From: Gammaproteobacteria bacterium
GTDB lineage: Bacteria; Pseudomonadota; Gammaproteobacteria; Burkholderiales; Gallionellaceae
Length of the DNA: 64,000 bases
NCBI GenBank assembly: GCA_018820925.1
Contig: JAHJNJ010000017.1
Span: forward strand, 134,064-198,063
Direction: 5' to 3'
Both the position numbers and the translations under genes were made by a program. The first letter of the stretch is position 1. Each line of letters starts with the position of its first letter. Below are positions 49,407 through 59,040 of the stretch, in pieces. Under the pieces are notes generated by a model. It ran no database searches, had not been told where the DNA came from, and was given only the letters and a program-made list of their open reading frames with translations.

Positions 49407-49462
49407 TGCCTCGCATTTGCTCGAATGAGGCGCATTCTAGGTTGGCGGCCTTATATTGCTAA

Positions 49463-49480
49463 ATACTTATATGTTAGTAT
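49463..49480. promoter_or_regulatory. LysR-type regulator box candidate between the cys run and cysB
   Basis: ATACT-N8-AGTAT is a perfect inverted repeat in the AT-rich 106-base gap between the divergent TauE-type gene and the cysB-like gene. The dyad resembles binding sites of LysR-type regulators. It could control both directions; the regulator is presumed to be the CysB-like protein. Confidence 0.45.
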
Positions 49481-49512
49481 CTTATAACCAATCGATATAT
49501 GCGGAGTGAACC

Positions 49513-50439
49513 ATGAACCTGCAACAACTGCGTTATTTAAGCGAGGTCGCGCGCTGCAACCTGAACATTTCGGATGCGGCCAATGCGCTGTACACCTCGC
49601 AGCCCGGCGTGAGCAAGCAGATCAAGTTGCTGGAAGAGGAATTGGGCATCGACATTTTTGTGCGCAACGGCAAGCGTATTGTCGCCATCACCGAGCCCGG
49701 CAAAGCCGTGCTGGAGATCGCCCGGCGCGTTCTGCACGAAACGGAGAATCTGAAACAGGTGGGGCAGGAGTTCCGCACGCAGGATCGCGGCAGCCTGAGC
49801 ATTGCCACCACCCACACCCAGGCGCGCTACGCGCTGCCGCAAGTGGTGAAGGCTTTCACGCTGACCTATCCCAACGTCAAGCTCGGCCTGCACCAGGGCA
49901 GCCCGACGCAGATCGCGGAGATGGTATTGAGCGGTGAGGTGGATATCGGCATCGCCACCGAGAGCCTGGCGTTATACGACGAACTTGTTACCCTGCCCTG
50001 CTACGAGTGGCACCACTGCGTGGTGGTCCCGGCCAAGCATCCGCTGCTGCTGGAGAAGCGCCTGACGCTGAAGAAGCTGGCGCAATATCCCATCATTACC
50101 TACGACTTTGCTTTTACCGGGCGCAACAAGATCAACCAGGCATTCCACGAGGCCAACATTGAACCCAATATCGCGCTCACCGCCATCGACGCGGATGTGA
50201 TCAAGACTTATGTGGAGCTGGGGCTGGGTGTGGGCATTGTGGCGCAGATGGCCTTCATCCCGGATCGCGACCGCCAACTGCGCATGCTCGATGCCGGACA
50301 TTTGATTCAACCCAGCATCACGCGCATCGCCATCCGCAAGGACCAGTACTTGCGCGGGTTCGGGTATCACTTCATCGAGTTGTTCGCGCCGCACCTGACG
50401 CGCGAAGTGGTAGCGAAAGCATTGCATCTGACCGCTTGA
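49513..50439 (+). CDS. cysB: CysB-like LysR-type transcription regulator
   Basis: CysB controls sulfur assimilation genes and responds to N-acetylserine or sulfide. The 308-residue protein starts MNLQQLRYLSEVARCNLNISDAANALYTSQPGVSKQI, a typical winged HTH of the CysB group (first 65 residues), followed by a periplasmic-binding-like effector domain (about 90-300). A GGAG site lies 7 nt before the ATG. Its divergent position to the cysI-cysH-cysD-cysN run fits the role. Cbl is an alternative identity. Confidence 0.88.
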   Translation: MNLQQLRYLSEVARCNLNISDAANALYTSQPGVSKQIKLLEEELGIDIFVRNGKRIVAITEPGKAVLEIARRVLHETENLKQVGQEFRTQDRGSLSIATTHTQARYALPQVVKAFTLTYPNVKLGLHQGSPTQIAEMVLSGEVDIGIATESLALYDELVTLPCYEWHHCVVVPAKHPLLLEKRLTLKKLAQYPIITYDFAFTGRNKINQAFHEANIEPNIALTAIDADVIKTYVELGLGVGIVAQMAFIPDRDRQLRMLDAGHLIQPSITRIAIRKDQYLRGFGYHFIELFAPHLTREVVAKALHLTA

Positions 50440-50468
50440 ACAATTCCCGATTCAGCGCAACCGTATAC

Positions 50469-51755
50469 TCACTGTTCAAGCCTGTTTTGCAGCACTTCCC
50501 GGTAAAATTTCCAGGTGTTTTTCCCGCTTTGCTTTGCCAGATACATCGCCTCATCCGCCTGCTGGATGAGTTTTTCCGGATCCCTGGAGCCTTCCGGATA
50601 CATGGCGATACCAATACTGCCGCCGACGCTGCAATGCTGTCCTTTCATGTCGAACGGCTCCGCCAGCGCAATGAGGATTTTTTTTGCGACCAGCGCCGCA
50701 CTCTCCTCCGATTCGATATTGTCCAGCACAAAAACGAACTCATCTCCGCCCACTCGCGCCACCGAATCCGATGCCCGTATCGTTGTCTTGAACCTGCTTG
50801 CCACATCCTTAAGCAGCAGGTCGCCCGCATCGTGTCCCAGCGCATCATTGATCTTCTTGAATCCGTCCAGGTCGAGAAACAGCACAGCCGCTTTGCGCTT
50901 GTTGCGTTTGGCCAAAGCAATTGAATGGTTGAGCATATCCACAAACAGTGCGCGATTTGGCAGGTCGGTCAGGTAATCGTAATGCGCCAGATGCGCGATT
51001 TTCTTCTCGGCCCGTTTGCGATCCGTAATGTCCCGGGTGATGCCGATGAAATAGCGATGCCCGCCCAGCACCATTTCCGACACGGACATTTCCAAGGGGA
51101 ATTCCTCGCCGCTCTTGCGGGCGGCAACCACCTCGCGCCCGCGCACCCCCAGAATCTTCGAATGGCCGGTCTCCAGATAGCGTCTGAGATAACCGTCATG
51201 CCTTCCCCGGTTCGGCTCGGGCATCAACATCTTCAGGTTCTTGCCCAATGCCTCCGGCTGCGAATAGCCGAATATCTCCTCGGCGGCCGGATTGAAACCC
51301 TGTATCTCGCCGGTCTCGTTGATCATGATGATGCCATCCATCACGTTGAGGATGATGGACTGCAATTGATAGTGGCTTTTCTCGAGTTCGCCCTTGATCT
51401 TCTTCAGATTGGTGACCATCTGCCAGAACAGCATGACTTCCGGACCGCTGGATACCCGCTTGTCGCCAAACACCTTGCGTGCTTCTTCGACGATCGTGTC
51501 GTCGTGCGACAAGTTGTACACGATGCAGTCGGGGTGTTTCCTGCAGGCTCTCAGTGCCTTGGCCGGATCGCTGAAGGTGGGAATCCTGTGATCTTTTGCC
51601 AGCTTGATCCCGGGCGCCTCCGGATCCTTGTCGGCGATGGCAATCACCTTGACCAGGCTGTCTTCCAGGAACATTTCCAGCAGCGCGGCACCGCCGCGCC
51701 CGGCACCAATGATCAATACCGGATAGCCCCTGACACTAGGTGTTTCCATGTTCAC
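50469..51755 (-). CDS. Diguanylate cyclase with N-terminal Rossmann domain and PAS domain
   Basis: The 428-residue cytoplasmic protein begins with a nucleotide-binding Rossmann-like domain (residues about 10-115; YPVLIIGAGRGGAALL with GAGRGG at 17-22, then VKVIAIADKDPEAPG), then a PAS domain (about 130-250, NVMDGIIMINETGEIQGFNPAAEEIFGY) and a GGDEF domain (336-340). RASD lies five residues before the GGDEF motif. There is no membrane segment. The layout suggests a cyclase sensing NAD(H), NADP(H) or CoA state. It diverges from ald and faces cysB. Confidence 0.88.
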   Translation of the reverse strand: MNMETPSVRGYPVLIIGAGRGGAALLEMFLEDSLVKVIAIADKDPEAPGIKLAKDHRIPTFSDPAKALRACRKHPDCIVYNLSHDDTIVEEARKVFGDKRVSSGPEVMLFWQMVTNLKKIKGELEKSHYQLQSIILNVMDGIIMINETGEIQGFNPAAEEIFGYSQPEALGKNLKMLMPEPNRGRHDGYLRRYLETGHSKILGVRGREVVAARKSGEEFPLEMSVSEMVLGGHRYFIGITRDITDRKRAEKKIAHLAHYDYLTDLPNRALFVDMLNHSIALAKRNKRKAAVLFLDLDGFKKINDALGHDAGDLLLKDVASRFKTTIRASDSVARVGGDEFVFVLDNIESEESAALVAKKILIALAEPFDMKGQHCSVGGSIGIAMYPEGSRDPEKLIQQADEAMYLAKQSGKNTWKFYREVLQNRLEQ

Positions 51756-52027
51756 TCCTCCGAAATCGGCGCGCTATAAATATCGCGGGTAATTCTTGCA
51801 TATTTGGCATGCGGCTGCCTTAACAATATAGAGGGTTATCCGGAGATCATTCGGCACGGTTTTACACACGAAACCACAAAAATACTTCCAAATGCATTTC
51901 AGTCGGATATACCGGCTCGAACATTCCCGATATTTTTCACTTCGACCAGCCGATACAATTTGGTTCCTTTGGCATATGATTTACCCAACAGGACGTTCTT
52001 CCACTTTCCACATATACAGGCACCCCC

Positions 52028-53143
52028 ATGAAGATTGGCATCCCCAAAGAGATCAAGACCAATGAAAACCGCATCGCGCTGGTACCGGCGGGTGCGGAGG
52101 AATTGGTCGCAGCCGGACATTCGGTTTTCGTGGAAACGGGGGCGGGACTGGGGAGCGGCTTCAGCGATGCGCAATATCTGGCGGCAGGCGCCCGGATCGC
52201 CGGGGATGCCGCTGAAGTCTGGGCGGCCGCCGACATGATCGTGAAAGTGAAAGAGCCGATCGAGCCGGAATGGAAACGCATCAAGCCCGGACAGGTCATC
52301 TTCACCTACTTCCATTTTGCAGCCAACGAGCAATTGACCCGCGCGCACATGGCTTCCGGCGCGGTTTGCATCGCCTATGAAACGGTGGAACTGCGCTCGC
52401 GCGAACTGCCGTTGCTGACGCCCATGTCGGAAGTGGCCGGACGCATGGCGGTGCAGGAAGGCGCCAAATATCTGGAAGAATTGAATGGCGGGCGCGGCAT
52501 CCTGCTGGGCGGCGTACCCGGCGTACCGCCCGCCAAAGTCGTCGTACTCGGGGCGGGCGTGGTCGGCGTGAACGCGGCAAAAATCGCCGCCGGGATGGGG
52601 GCCAGCGTTGTCATCCTCGACATCTCGCTGGAAAAACTGCGCTACCTGAGCGACGTCATGCCCGCCAACGTGCAACTGGTTTTCTCGAACCGGCACAATC
52701 TGCTGGAGCAGATTGCCAGCGCTGACCTGGTCATCGGCGCAGTGCTGATTCCCGGGGCAATAGCACCCAAATTGATCCGCCGCGACGACCTCAGGATCAT
52801 GCGCACCGGCGCAGTGATCGTGGATGTCTCGGTCGACCAGGGCGGCTGCATCGAAACCACGCATCCGACCACACACGAGAGCCCGACCTTCATCGTGGAA
52901 GGTGTGGTGCACTACGGCGTGAGCAACATGCCCGGCGCCGTGCCCATCACCTCGACACTGGCGCTGACCAACGCCACCCTGCCCTATGTATTGCAATTGG
53001 CAAACAAGGGATACCGGCAAGCACTCCGGGAATCTCCCGCGTTGCTCAACGGGCTCAATATATTCCGCGGAAAAATCACGCACCGCAAAGTCGCCGAAGC
53101 GTTTGGTCTGGACTATCACCCGGCGGAGTCGTTCCTCGAGTGA
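52028..53143 (+). CDS. ald: Alanine dehydrogenase
   Basis: Ald interconverts L-alanine and pyruvate plus ammonia using NAD. The 371-residue protein starts MKIGIPKEIKTNENRIAL, the signature of the family, with the NAD-binding loop VVVLGAGVVGVNAAKIA near residue 170 and a catalytic His/Asp set in the substrate domain (THESPTF and SNMPGAVP). No good ribosome-binding site is seen. It diverges from the Rossmann-PAS-GGDEF gene. Confidence 0.95.
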   Translation: MKIGIPKEIKTNENRIALVPAGAEELVAAGHSVFVETGAGLGSGFSDAQYLAAGARIAGDAAEVWAAADMIVKVKEPIEPEWKRIKPGQVIFTYFHFAANEQLTRAHMASGAVCIAYETVELRSRELPLLTPMSEVAGRMAVQEGAKYLEELNGGRGILLGGVPGVPPAKVVVLGAGVVGVNAAKIAAGMGASVVILDISLEKLRYLSDVMPANVQLVFSNRHNLLEQIASADLVIGAVLIPGAIAPKLIRRDDLRIMRTGAVIVDVSVDQGGCIETTHPTTHESPTFIVEGVVHYGVSNMPGAVPITSTLALTNATLPYVLQLANKGYRQALRESPALLNGLNIFRGKITHRKVAEAFGLDYHPAESFLE

Positions 53144-53190
53144 TCGGGGCCGGCTTGAATCAAACCCAGGAAACAATACGGAGGACGATC

Positions 53191-53889
53191 ATGAAAACCC
53201 TATTGATTACCGGCGCCAACCGGGGTATCGGTCTTGAGTTCTGCAGGCAATATGCCGCCGCTGGCTGGCACGTACTGGCCTGTTGCCGCCATCCCGACAA
53301 AGCGGATGCGCTCGCCAAACTGGCGGCGCAACATCCCGACCTGATCGCGATCCACGCGCTCGACGTGACAGACCATGCGCAGATCGAACACCTGGGGCAG
53401 GCGCTATCCAACGAAACAATAGACCTGCTCATCAACAACGCCGGCATTTATCCGGCATCGGACAAGGGGGGCTTCGGTCATACCGACTACGCGGAATGGA
53501 AGACCGCGTTCAGGATCAACACCATGGCCCCGCTCAAAATGGCCGAAACGTTCGTCAAACACATCGCGCGCAGCGACCTGAAACTCATCGTCACCATCAC
53601 CAGCCAGATGGGCAGCGTTGCGGACAACAGCAGCGGCGGAAGCTACCTGTATCGCAGCAGCAAAGCGGCGGCCAATATCGTGGTGAAAAGTCTTGCCGTC
53701 GACCTGAAAGAGAAAGGAATCACCGCCGTCGCGTTCAACCCCGGCTGGGTCAAGACCGACATGGGCGGCCCCGAAGCAATGATTCCGGTTGAGCACAGCG
53801 TGAGGGACATGCGAAAAGTGATTGACGGCCTCACCCCGGTGCACACGGGGAAATTCATCGGCAATGACGGCCTGGAAATTCCGTGGTGA
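53191..53889 (+). CDS. Short-chain dehydrogenase/reductase
   Basis: The 232-residue protein has the SDR cofactor motif TGANRGIG (about 7-14), the NNAG motif and a catalytic region with Ser in ITSQMGS and YRSSK (YxxxK). The frame is open from 53140, but GGAGG at about 53180 lies 6 nt before the ATG at 53191, which is preferred. The substrate is unknown. It follows ald by about 50 bases. Confidence 0.88.
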   Translation: MKTLLITGANRGIGLEFCRQYAAAGWHVLACCRHPDKADALAKLAAQHPDLIAIHALDVTDHAQIEHLGQALSNETIDLLINNAGIYPASDKGGFGHTDYAEWKTAFRINTMAPLKMAETFVKHIARSDLKLIVTITSQMGSVADNSSGGSYLYRSSKAAANIVVKSLAVDLKEKGITAVAFNPGWVKTDMGGPEAMIPVEHSVRDMRKVIDGLTPVHTGKFIGNDGLEIPW

Positions 53890-54323
53890 TCCCGCCGGGA
53901 ATGTCTTGAGTTGCTCCGGGCTCGATCACGCTATAGCTCACCGGCCGACAACGTATCTATTGATGCGATGCTTCTATCGGGGATCGGATACCGCCCTGAA
54001 CCCGAATCATCCATTCGGCTATTGGGCAGCCTGGCGGTCAGACAAGTCAAACGCAATCTGGAAAATCATACGTAGGGTGCGCTTGCGCACCAATTGGCTC
54101 TGGTGCGCGAGCGCACCCTGCAACTGCTGACTGCAAACTTCCTATGGCCGGATCAATATTGGAAAAACCACGGCATGCCGGGCAAGAAGCGAAGTTCAAG
54201 GACTACGTCAACAATCAAGGTCAGTAGCAAAGCAATGAGTGCCCCCTCGATTTCGCCATCGGCACATGCAAGTTCCGTCCCGGTCTCGGCGCGCAGCCTG
54301 CCCGGTTCGCGGGGAATTTCCAC
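53890..54323. other. 434-base gap with a dispersed inverted repeat
   Basis: The gap between the short-chain dehydrogenase and the PAS-PAS-GGDEF gene holds an inverted repeat (54072-54121) and no supported gene; the plus-strand frame at 54094-54480 overlaps the GGDEF gene and starts in the repeat. Confidence 0.55.
54072..54121. repeat. 21-bp inverted repeat
   Basis: GTAGGGTGCGCTTGCGCACC at 54072-54091 is complementary, with one or two mismatches, to GGTGCGCGAGCGCACCCTGC (54102-54121). It is a relative of the GTAGGGTGGGCAC family, with a different core. Confidence 0.8.
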
Positions 54324-55853
54324 TCACAGCGTCTCCCTGCCTTCATCCTGCTCGCAACATCCCGTCAGCATCGGTTGCAGATTCGGATCAAAGAATCGAA
54401 TCGAGTCGCGCCCTGCCAATTTTGCCTGGTACATCGCAAAATCTGCCCGCCGGATAATGTCATCCGTGCCCATCTCGTGATCCAGGAACAATTCCACGCC
54501 GATGCTCGACGTGCAACGGTGCGTCACCCTGGTTTCAGTCTTGCCCTCCTGCTTGACCGACAGCGAATAGGGATCGGCCAAAGCAATGCGAATCTTCTCG
54601 GCAATGCTGCCGGCCACCGCGATGGATCTGGATCTGTCGGTATCCAGCTCTTCCAGCAACACCACAAATTCATCGCCGCCGAAACGCGAGACCGTATCCG
54701 CCGCACGTACGCAACCGGCTATGCGGTGCGCCGCTTCCACCAGCAGTAAATCGCCTGCCGCATGTCCATGCAGGTCGTTCAGCGGTTTGAAGTTATCCAG
54801 GTCGATGAACAGCACGGCGCCAAATCGCCCGCTGCGTTTGCCGGCAATCATGGACTGAACCAGCCGGTCCATCAGCAAACGGCGGTTTGGCAAGCTGGTC
54901 AATGCGTCGTGGAATGCCAGGTTGCGGATCTTCTCCTCGACCAGTTTGCGCTCGGTCACGTCGCGCGATACGACGACCACGCGCAACGGATGGCCCAGGT
55001 CGTTCCTGATCAGCCCGCCGCGCGACTCCATGTAGCGGATATTGCCGTCCTCCAATACAAAACGGAAATCCGCCCGCAGGCCGATACCTTCCTGCACGGT
55101 TTTCCTGAACACGTGCCGGATATGCTCGCGATCTTCCGGATGTATCTCGGCAAAGGAATCCGTACCCTGCAAGTGTTCGGTTCCGCCAAAAAGCCGGGCG
55201 TAGGAAGGGCTGTTGTAAATGCGCCGCCCTTCCAGGTCGAGCACGGCAATGAAATCGTCGGTACTTTCCGCAATCATGCGGAAAAATTCTTCCTGCTCGC
55301 GCACGACTTCATCCGTCCGTTTGCGTTCTGTAATGTCGGTCAGCACGATACGCACCAGCGGCGCCTTGTCCTCCCCATGCACGCGCAAGCAGTCCAGCCG
55401 GCCATGGAAGCCCGGCCGCCCGCACCTGAAATCCAGCTCGCAGGTCAGCTTATTGTCTTGTTTGAGCACGTCTGAAAAATAACTGTGCCAGTTGCCGGTG
55501 TCGCCGGGGGCTATAAAAACTGCAAGGCGTTGATGCAACAGCTTGTTGCGGTCGACGCCAAGCAGCGTTGAAGCGGTGAGGTTGATTTCGGTTATCACGC
55601 CTTTTTCGTCAAGCGTGATATATCCGACAGGCGCAAAGTCAAAAAACTCGACGTAATGGTCGCGGGATTTTTCCAGTGCTTCCTGCGCCCGCCGCAACTC
55701 CTCGTTCTGCATCTCCAGTTCGATTTGATGTACCTGGAGTTCGTGCAGGAGCTCCTCGGCGGAGCGTGCCGCCGTTTTTGCGGGCAATGAACCGGCAAGG
55801 CACGCTTCGGCTTCGGAACGCAATTGATTTTTCCCGCTTGTCTTTTTGCCCAT
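54324..55853 (-). CDS. PAS-PAS-GGDEF diguanylate cyclase
   Basis: The 509-residue soluble protein has a short coiled-coil lead with ELQVHQIELEMQNEELRR near residue 40, a first PAS domain (about 65-185), a second PAS domain (about 190-310) and a GGDEF domain (392-396) with RAAD five residues before. The lead and first PAS closely resemble the N terminus of the FixL-like kinase at 61470-63524. No EAL domain. It lies just downstream of the CheB-CheR-PAS gene. Confidence 0.9.
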   Translation of the reverse strand: MGKKTSGKNQLRSEAEACLAGSLPAKTAARSAEELLHELQVHQIELEMQNEELRRAQEALEKSRDHYVEFFDFAPVGYITLDEKGVITEINLTASTLLGVDRNKLLHQRLAVFIAPGDTGNWHSYFSDVLKQDNKLTCELDFRCGRPGFHGRLDCLRVHGEDKAPLVRIVLTDITERKRTDEVVREQEEFFRMIAESTDDFIAVLDLEGRRIYNSPSYARLFGGTEHLQGTDSFAEIHPEDREHIRHVFRKTVQEGIGLRADFRFVLEDGNIRYMESRGGLIRNDLGHPLRVVVVSRDVTERKLVEEKIRNLAFHDALTSLPNRRLLMDRLVQSMIAGKRSGRFGAVLFIDLDNFKPLNDLHGHAAGDLLLVEAAHRIAGCVRAADTVSRFGGDEFVVLLEELDTDRSRSIAVAGSIAEKIRIALADPYSLSVKQEGKTETRVTHRCTSSIGVELFLDHEMGTDDIIRRADFAMYQAKLAGRDSIRFFDPNLQPMLTGCCEQDEGRETL

Positions 55854-55896
55854 GACACCTCCATGCGGTTTGCCGGGGGATACGCATCCGGATATG

Positions 55897-58887
55897 TCAC
55901 TGGTTCATATTTCGATCCGTCCTATCTTCAAACGCCAGCAGGATCGATTGCATCTTGCCTGCCGAGCTGACGATGTGCCGGGCATTGAGCAGCATCTTGC
56001 GTCTGCCGATGGATGGAAACTCATGTTCCACCTCGAAGCTTTCGAAAACCTGGTTACTCGCCACAATGGTTTCCAGCAACTCCTTCAGCTTCGGAATATC
56101 CCATTGGCGGTTGCCCAATTCAAAAAGCTGGCGGCCCACGGTGGTTTCAGGGTCAACGCGAAAGAACCGGTAAAACGAACGGCTGGCAGAAATGATCTTC
56201 AAGTCATCACCCAGCACGAGCAGCGGCTCGCGCACCGTATCCACAATACTTTCGGCAAACTCGCGCGCCTCCCGGATGTCCTCTTCGGCCCGGATACGTT
56301 TGGTGATATCGGCAAAAGTCAGCACCACGCCGTCAATCACGTTATCCAGCGTGCGATAGGGCTGGATACGCGCCAGGTACCAGTCGCCGCCGACGGTGCG
56401 CACTTCGCGCTCGCGCGGCACCAGCGAATCGAGCACGGCCTGCGCATCGCCGAGCAGGTCGTCGCCTTCGATGTCCGACTTGATATCGCCGAGCGGACGG
56501 CCCACATCCGAGGCGACCAGTCGATAGACCTGCGCAGCTTCGCGCGTGAAGCGCTTGATAGCCAGCACATCGCTGAGGAACACCGTGCCGACGTTGATGT
56601 TGTCGAGCAGGTTCTTCATGTCGTTCTGCATGCCGGCCAATTGCTCGATCTTGTCCTGCAGCTCGGCATTCACGGTGACCAGCTCTTCATTGACGGACTG
56701 CAATTCTTCCTTGGAAGTTTCCAGCTCCTCGTTGGTCGACTGGAGTTCCTCGTTGGTGGATTGCATTTCTTCGTTGGTGGATTTGAGCTCCTCGTTGGAA
56801 GCTTGCTGTTCCTCAATGGTGGCATGCAGGTTTTCTTTGGTGTAGGCCAACTCGTGTTCCAGTTCCTCGATGCGGCGCAGTTCAGCCGAGCCGGTACCGC
56901 GTTTGCCGCGAACCTGTTTTCCGGTTGCCGCAGCGACCGCTTTCCCCGGCGCGGGTGCCGCCAGTTCCTGGAAACTCACCAGCAGCAAGCCCCCGGCTTC
57001 CTGACCGGGCAATGGCCGCACGCTGAAGCTGGCGTGGCGTGTATCGCCGTTTACGCCGAACGACACCTCGCGGTTCAGTACCGGCATGCTCTTGCCGACG
57101 GCAGACTGGATGGCGGTGCGCAATTCCATTTGCAATCCCTCGCGCGCCATTTCGATCACATTGAAAGTCGCATGTCCGGGGGCCGGGCGCAGGTAATGGC
57201 CGGTATCGCCATACACATACAGGATATCCCCCTTCAGGTCGGTCACTACCGAGGCCGGCGCGAAGAGTTGCAGCAGCACGCGCCGGGTCAGCTCGGCAAA
57301 ATTGGTTTCCTTGATTTTCTTTTCCACTTCGTATGGCTCCTTCGTGCTTGCATCGCCAGTCCACGGCGATCCGCCGGATATCATTGCGCGCGTGGAAACG
57401 GCCGACGGCGTTGCCTGGTAGATTTTCCATTTGCGATTGCGCGGCGTGAACAGATCGACGCGGTTGCCGATACTCTCCGAGGGCGAGAGCAGCAGCAGGC
57501 CGCCCGGCTTCAGCGCGTAGTGGAAAGTCGGGATCAGCCGATTCTGCAGTTCCGGCTCCAGGTAGATCATCAGGTTGCGGCAACTCAGCATATCCAGTTT
57601 GGTAAAAGGCGGATCCTTGATGACGTTCTGGGTGGCGAACACCACCATCTCGCGCAGATCCTTTTTTACCCGGTAGCCCGCTTCATCCTTGACAAAGAAC
57701 CGGCGCAACCGCGCCGGCGTGACATCCTGTGCGATATTCGGCGGGTATATCGCGGCCCGCGCCACGGCAATGGCATCCTCGTCGAGATCGGTGCTGTAGA
57801 TCTGCGTCTTGAACTCGCGGTGCGTCTCGTCCATGATCTCGCGCAACAGCATGGCGATGGAATAAGCTTCTTCGCCGGTGGCGCAACCCGTCACCCAGAC
57901 GCGGAAAACATAATCTTCCGGCTTGTCGGCGAGCATCTGCGGCAGGATGTCTTTCTTCAACGCGTCAAACGCCTCCGCATCGCGAAAAAAACTGGTGACG
58001 TTGATCAGCAGTTCCTTGAACAGCATATGCACTTCGGCGGGATGTTCCCTGAGATAGCACGCATAGATTTCCGTGTCTTCGATGTTGTGCTGTGCCATGC
58101 GCCGTTCGATGCGGCGGCCTATGGTGCTTTTCTTGTACAGCGAAAAATCGTGCCCGGTTGCGGAGCGCAACAGCATCAATATCTGGCTCATGCTGCCCGT
58201 CGTGGCGGCGGCCGGCTGCGGACGCTCATGGCGAATGCCCGGAATGGCAGCCTTGCCCGGCAGTTGCGCCGGCATTTGTTCCACCGGCAGGACGTAGGTG
58301 GCATAACCCGCACGGATGGCGCTGCCCGGCATGCCGTCATATTTTGCCGTGGCCGGGTCCTGCACCAGCGTGATGCCGCCCGCCCCCTGGATGGCGCGCA
58401 ATCCCAGGGTGCCGTCGGTACCGGTGCCGGAGAGGATGATGCCGATCGCCCTTTCCGCCTGGTCTTCCGCGAGGGAACGCAGGAAGGCGTCGATCGGCAT
58501 GCGTTGTCCGCGCGGCGCCTCGGGCACGCTCAGTTGCAGCGTGCCGTTGAAAATCGCCATGTCGCGGTTGGGCGGGATGACATACACCCGGTTGGGCTCA
58601 ACCCGCACCTGGTTCTGCGCTTCTACCACGGGCATTACCGTGCTGCGTTGCAGGATTTCGGTCAGGATGCTGGCGTGGCTGGGATCCAGGTGCGGAACCA
58701 GCACGAATGCCTGGCCGCTGTCCGGCGTAACATTGCGGAAGAATTGCTCGAACGCCTCGAGGCCGCCGGCCGATGCCCCGATGCCGACGATGTTGAAACC
58801 GGCAGCAGCTTGATGTATGTCATCCCCGGCATGCTTGATTGCGTCGTCCGGCTTTATGCTTTTTTTCGGCACTTTTCTGGTCGCCAC
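55897..58887 (-). CDS. CheB-CheR-PAS fusion (chemotaxis methylesterase/methyltransferase)
   Basis: The 996-residue product joins a CheB methylesterase domain (about 30-215; GASAGG with the nucleophile Ser39, PHLDPSH and SGTGTDG) to a CheR methyltransferase domain (about 235-485; VTGCATGEEAYSIA), a long coiled coil of NEELxSTNEE heptads (about 660-735) and PAS domains to the end. There is no receiver and no kinase domain, so it may be a sensor whose output lies in methylation. The GTG at 58887 follows AGGGGAG; the frame is open to 58923 but lacks a site there. A PAS-GGDEF gene lies 43 bases downstream. Confidence 0.9.
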   Translation of the reverse strand: MATRKVPKKSIKPDDAIKHAGDDIHQAAAGFNIVGIGASAGGLEAFEQFFRNVTPDSGQAFVLVPHLDPSHASILTEILQRSTVMPVVEAQNQVRVEPNRVYVIPPNRDMAIFNGTLQLSVPEAPRGQRMPIDAFLRSLAEDQAERAIGIILSGTGTDGTLGLRAIQGAGGITLVQDPATAKYDGMPGSAIRAGYATYVLPVEQMPAQLPGKAAIPGIRHERPQPAAATTGSMSQILMLLRSATGHDFSLYKKSTIGRRIERRMAQHNIEDTEIYACYLREHPAEVHMLFKELLINVTSFFRDAEAFDALKKDILPQMLADKPEDYVFRVWVTGCATGEEAYSIAMLLREIMDETHREFKTQIYSTDLDEDAIAVARAAIYPPNIAQDVTPARLRRFFVKDEAGYRVKKDLREMVVFATQNVIKDPPFTKLDMLSCRNLMIYLEPELQNRLIPTFHYALKPGGLLLLSPSESIGNRVDLFTPRNRKWKIYQATPSAVSTRAMISGGSPWTGDASTKEPYEVEKKIKETNFAELTRRVLLQLFAPASVVTDLKGDILYVYGDTGHYLRPAPGHATFNVIEMAREGLQMELRTAIQSAVGKSMPVLNREVSFGVNGDTRHASFSVRPLPGQEAGGLLLVSFQELAAPAPGKAVAAATGKQVRGKRGTGSAELRRIEELEHELAYTKENLHATIEEQQASNEELKSTNEEMQSTNEELQSTNEELETSKEELQSVNEELVTVNAELQDKIEQLAGMQNDMKNLLDNINVGTVFLSDVLAIKRFTREAAQVYRLVASDVGRPLGDIKSDIEGDDLLGDAQAVLDSLVPREREVRTVGGDWYLARIQPYRTLDNVIDGVVLTFADITKRIRAEEDIREAREFAESIVDTVREPLLVLGDDLKIISASRSFYRFFRVDPETTVGRQLFELGNRQWDIPKLKELLETIVASNQVFESFEVEHEFPSIGRRKMLLNARHIVSSAGKMQSILLAFEDRTDRNMNQ

Positions 58888-59040
58888 GAAACTCCCCTTT
58901 ACATTCGGCCAGCTTGAGAACATGTAATGCTACCTCAAATCCGGTAACTGCCAGGATATTGCGCAGCGTGGGGCAGGCAGGAATTTCAAAAAATTCAAAG
59001 GGCGGGAAAGTGCCCATAGACCGGCACAGACAATGACTTC

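Noticed and set aside
54094-54480. A 128-codon plus-strand frame
   Set aside because: It starts inside an inverted repeat and overlaps the C terminus of the GGDEF gene on the other strand.
55846-58917. A 1023-codon plus-strand open frame opposite the CheB-CheR-PAS gene
   Set aside because: The minus-strand frame has intact CheB, CheR and PAS motifs; the plus-strand frame is a low-complexity shadow rich in His, Arg and Phe.
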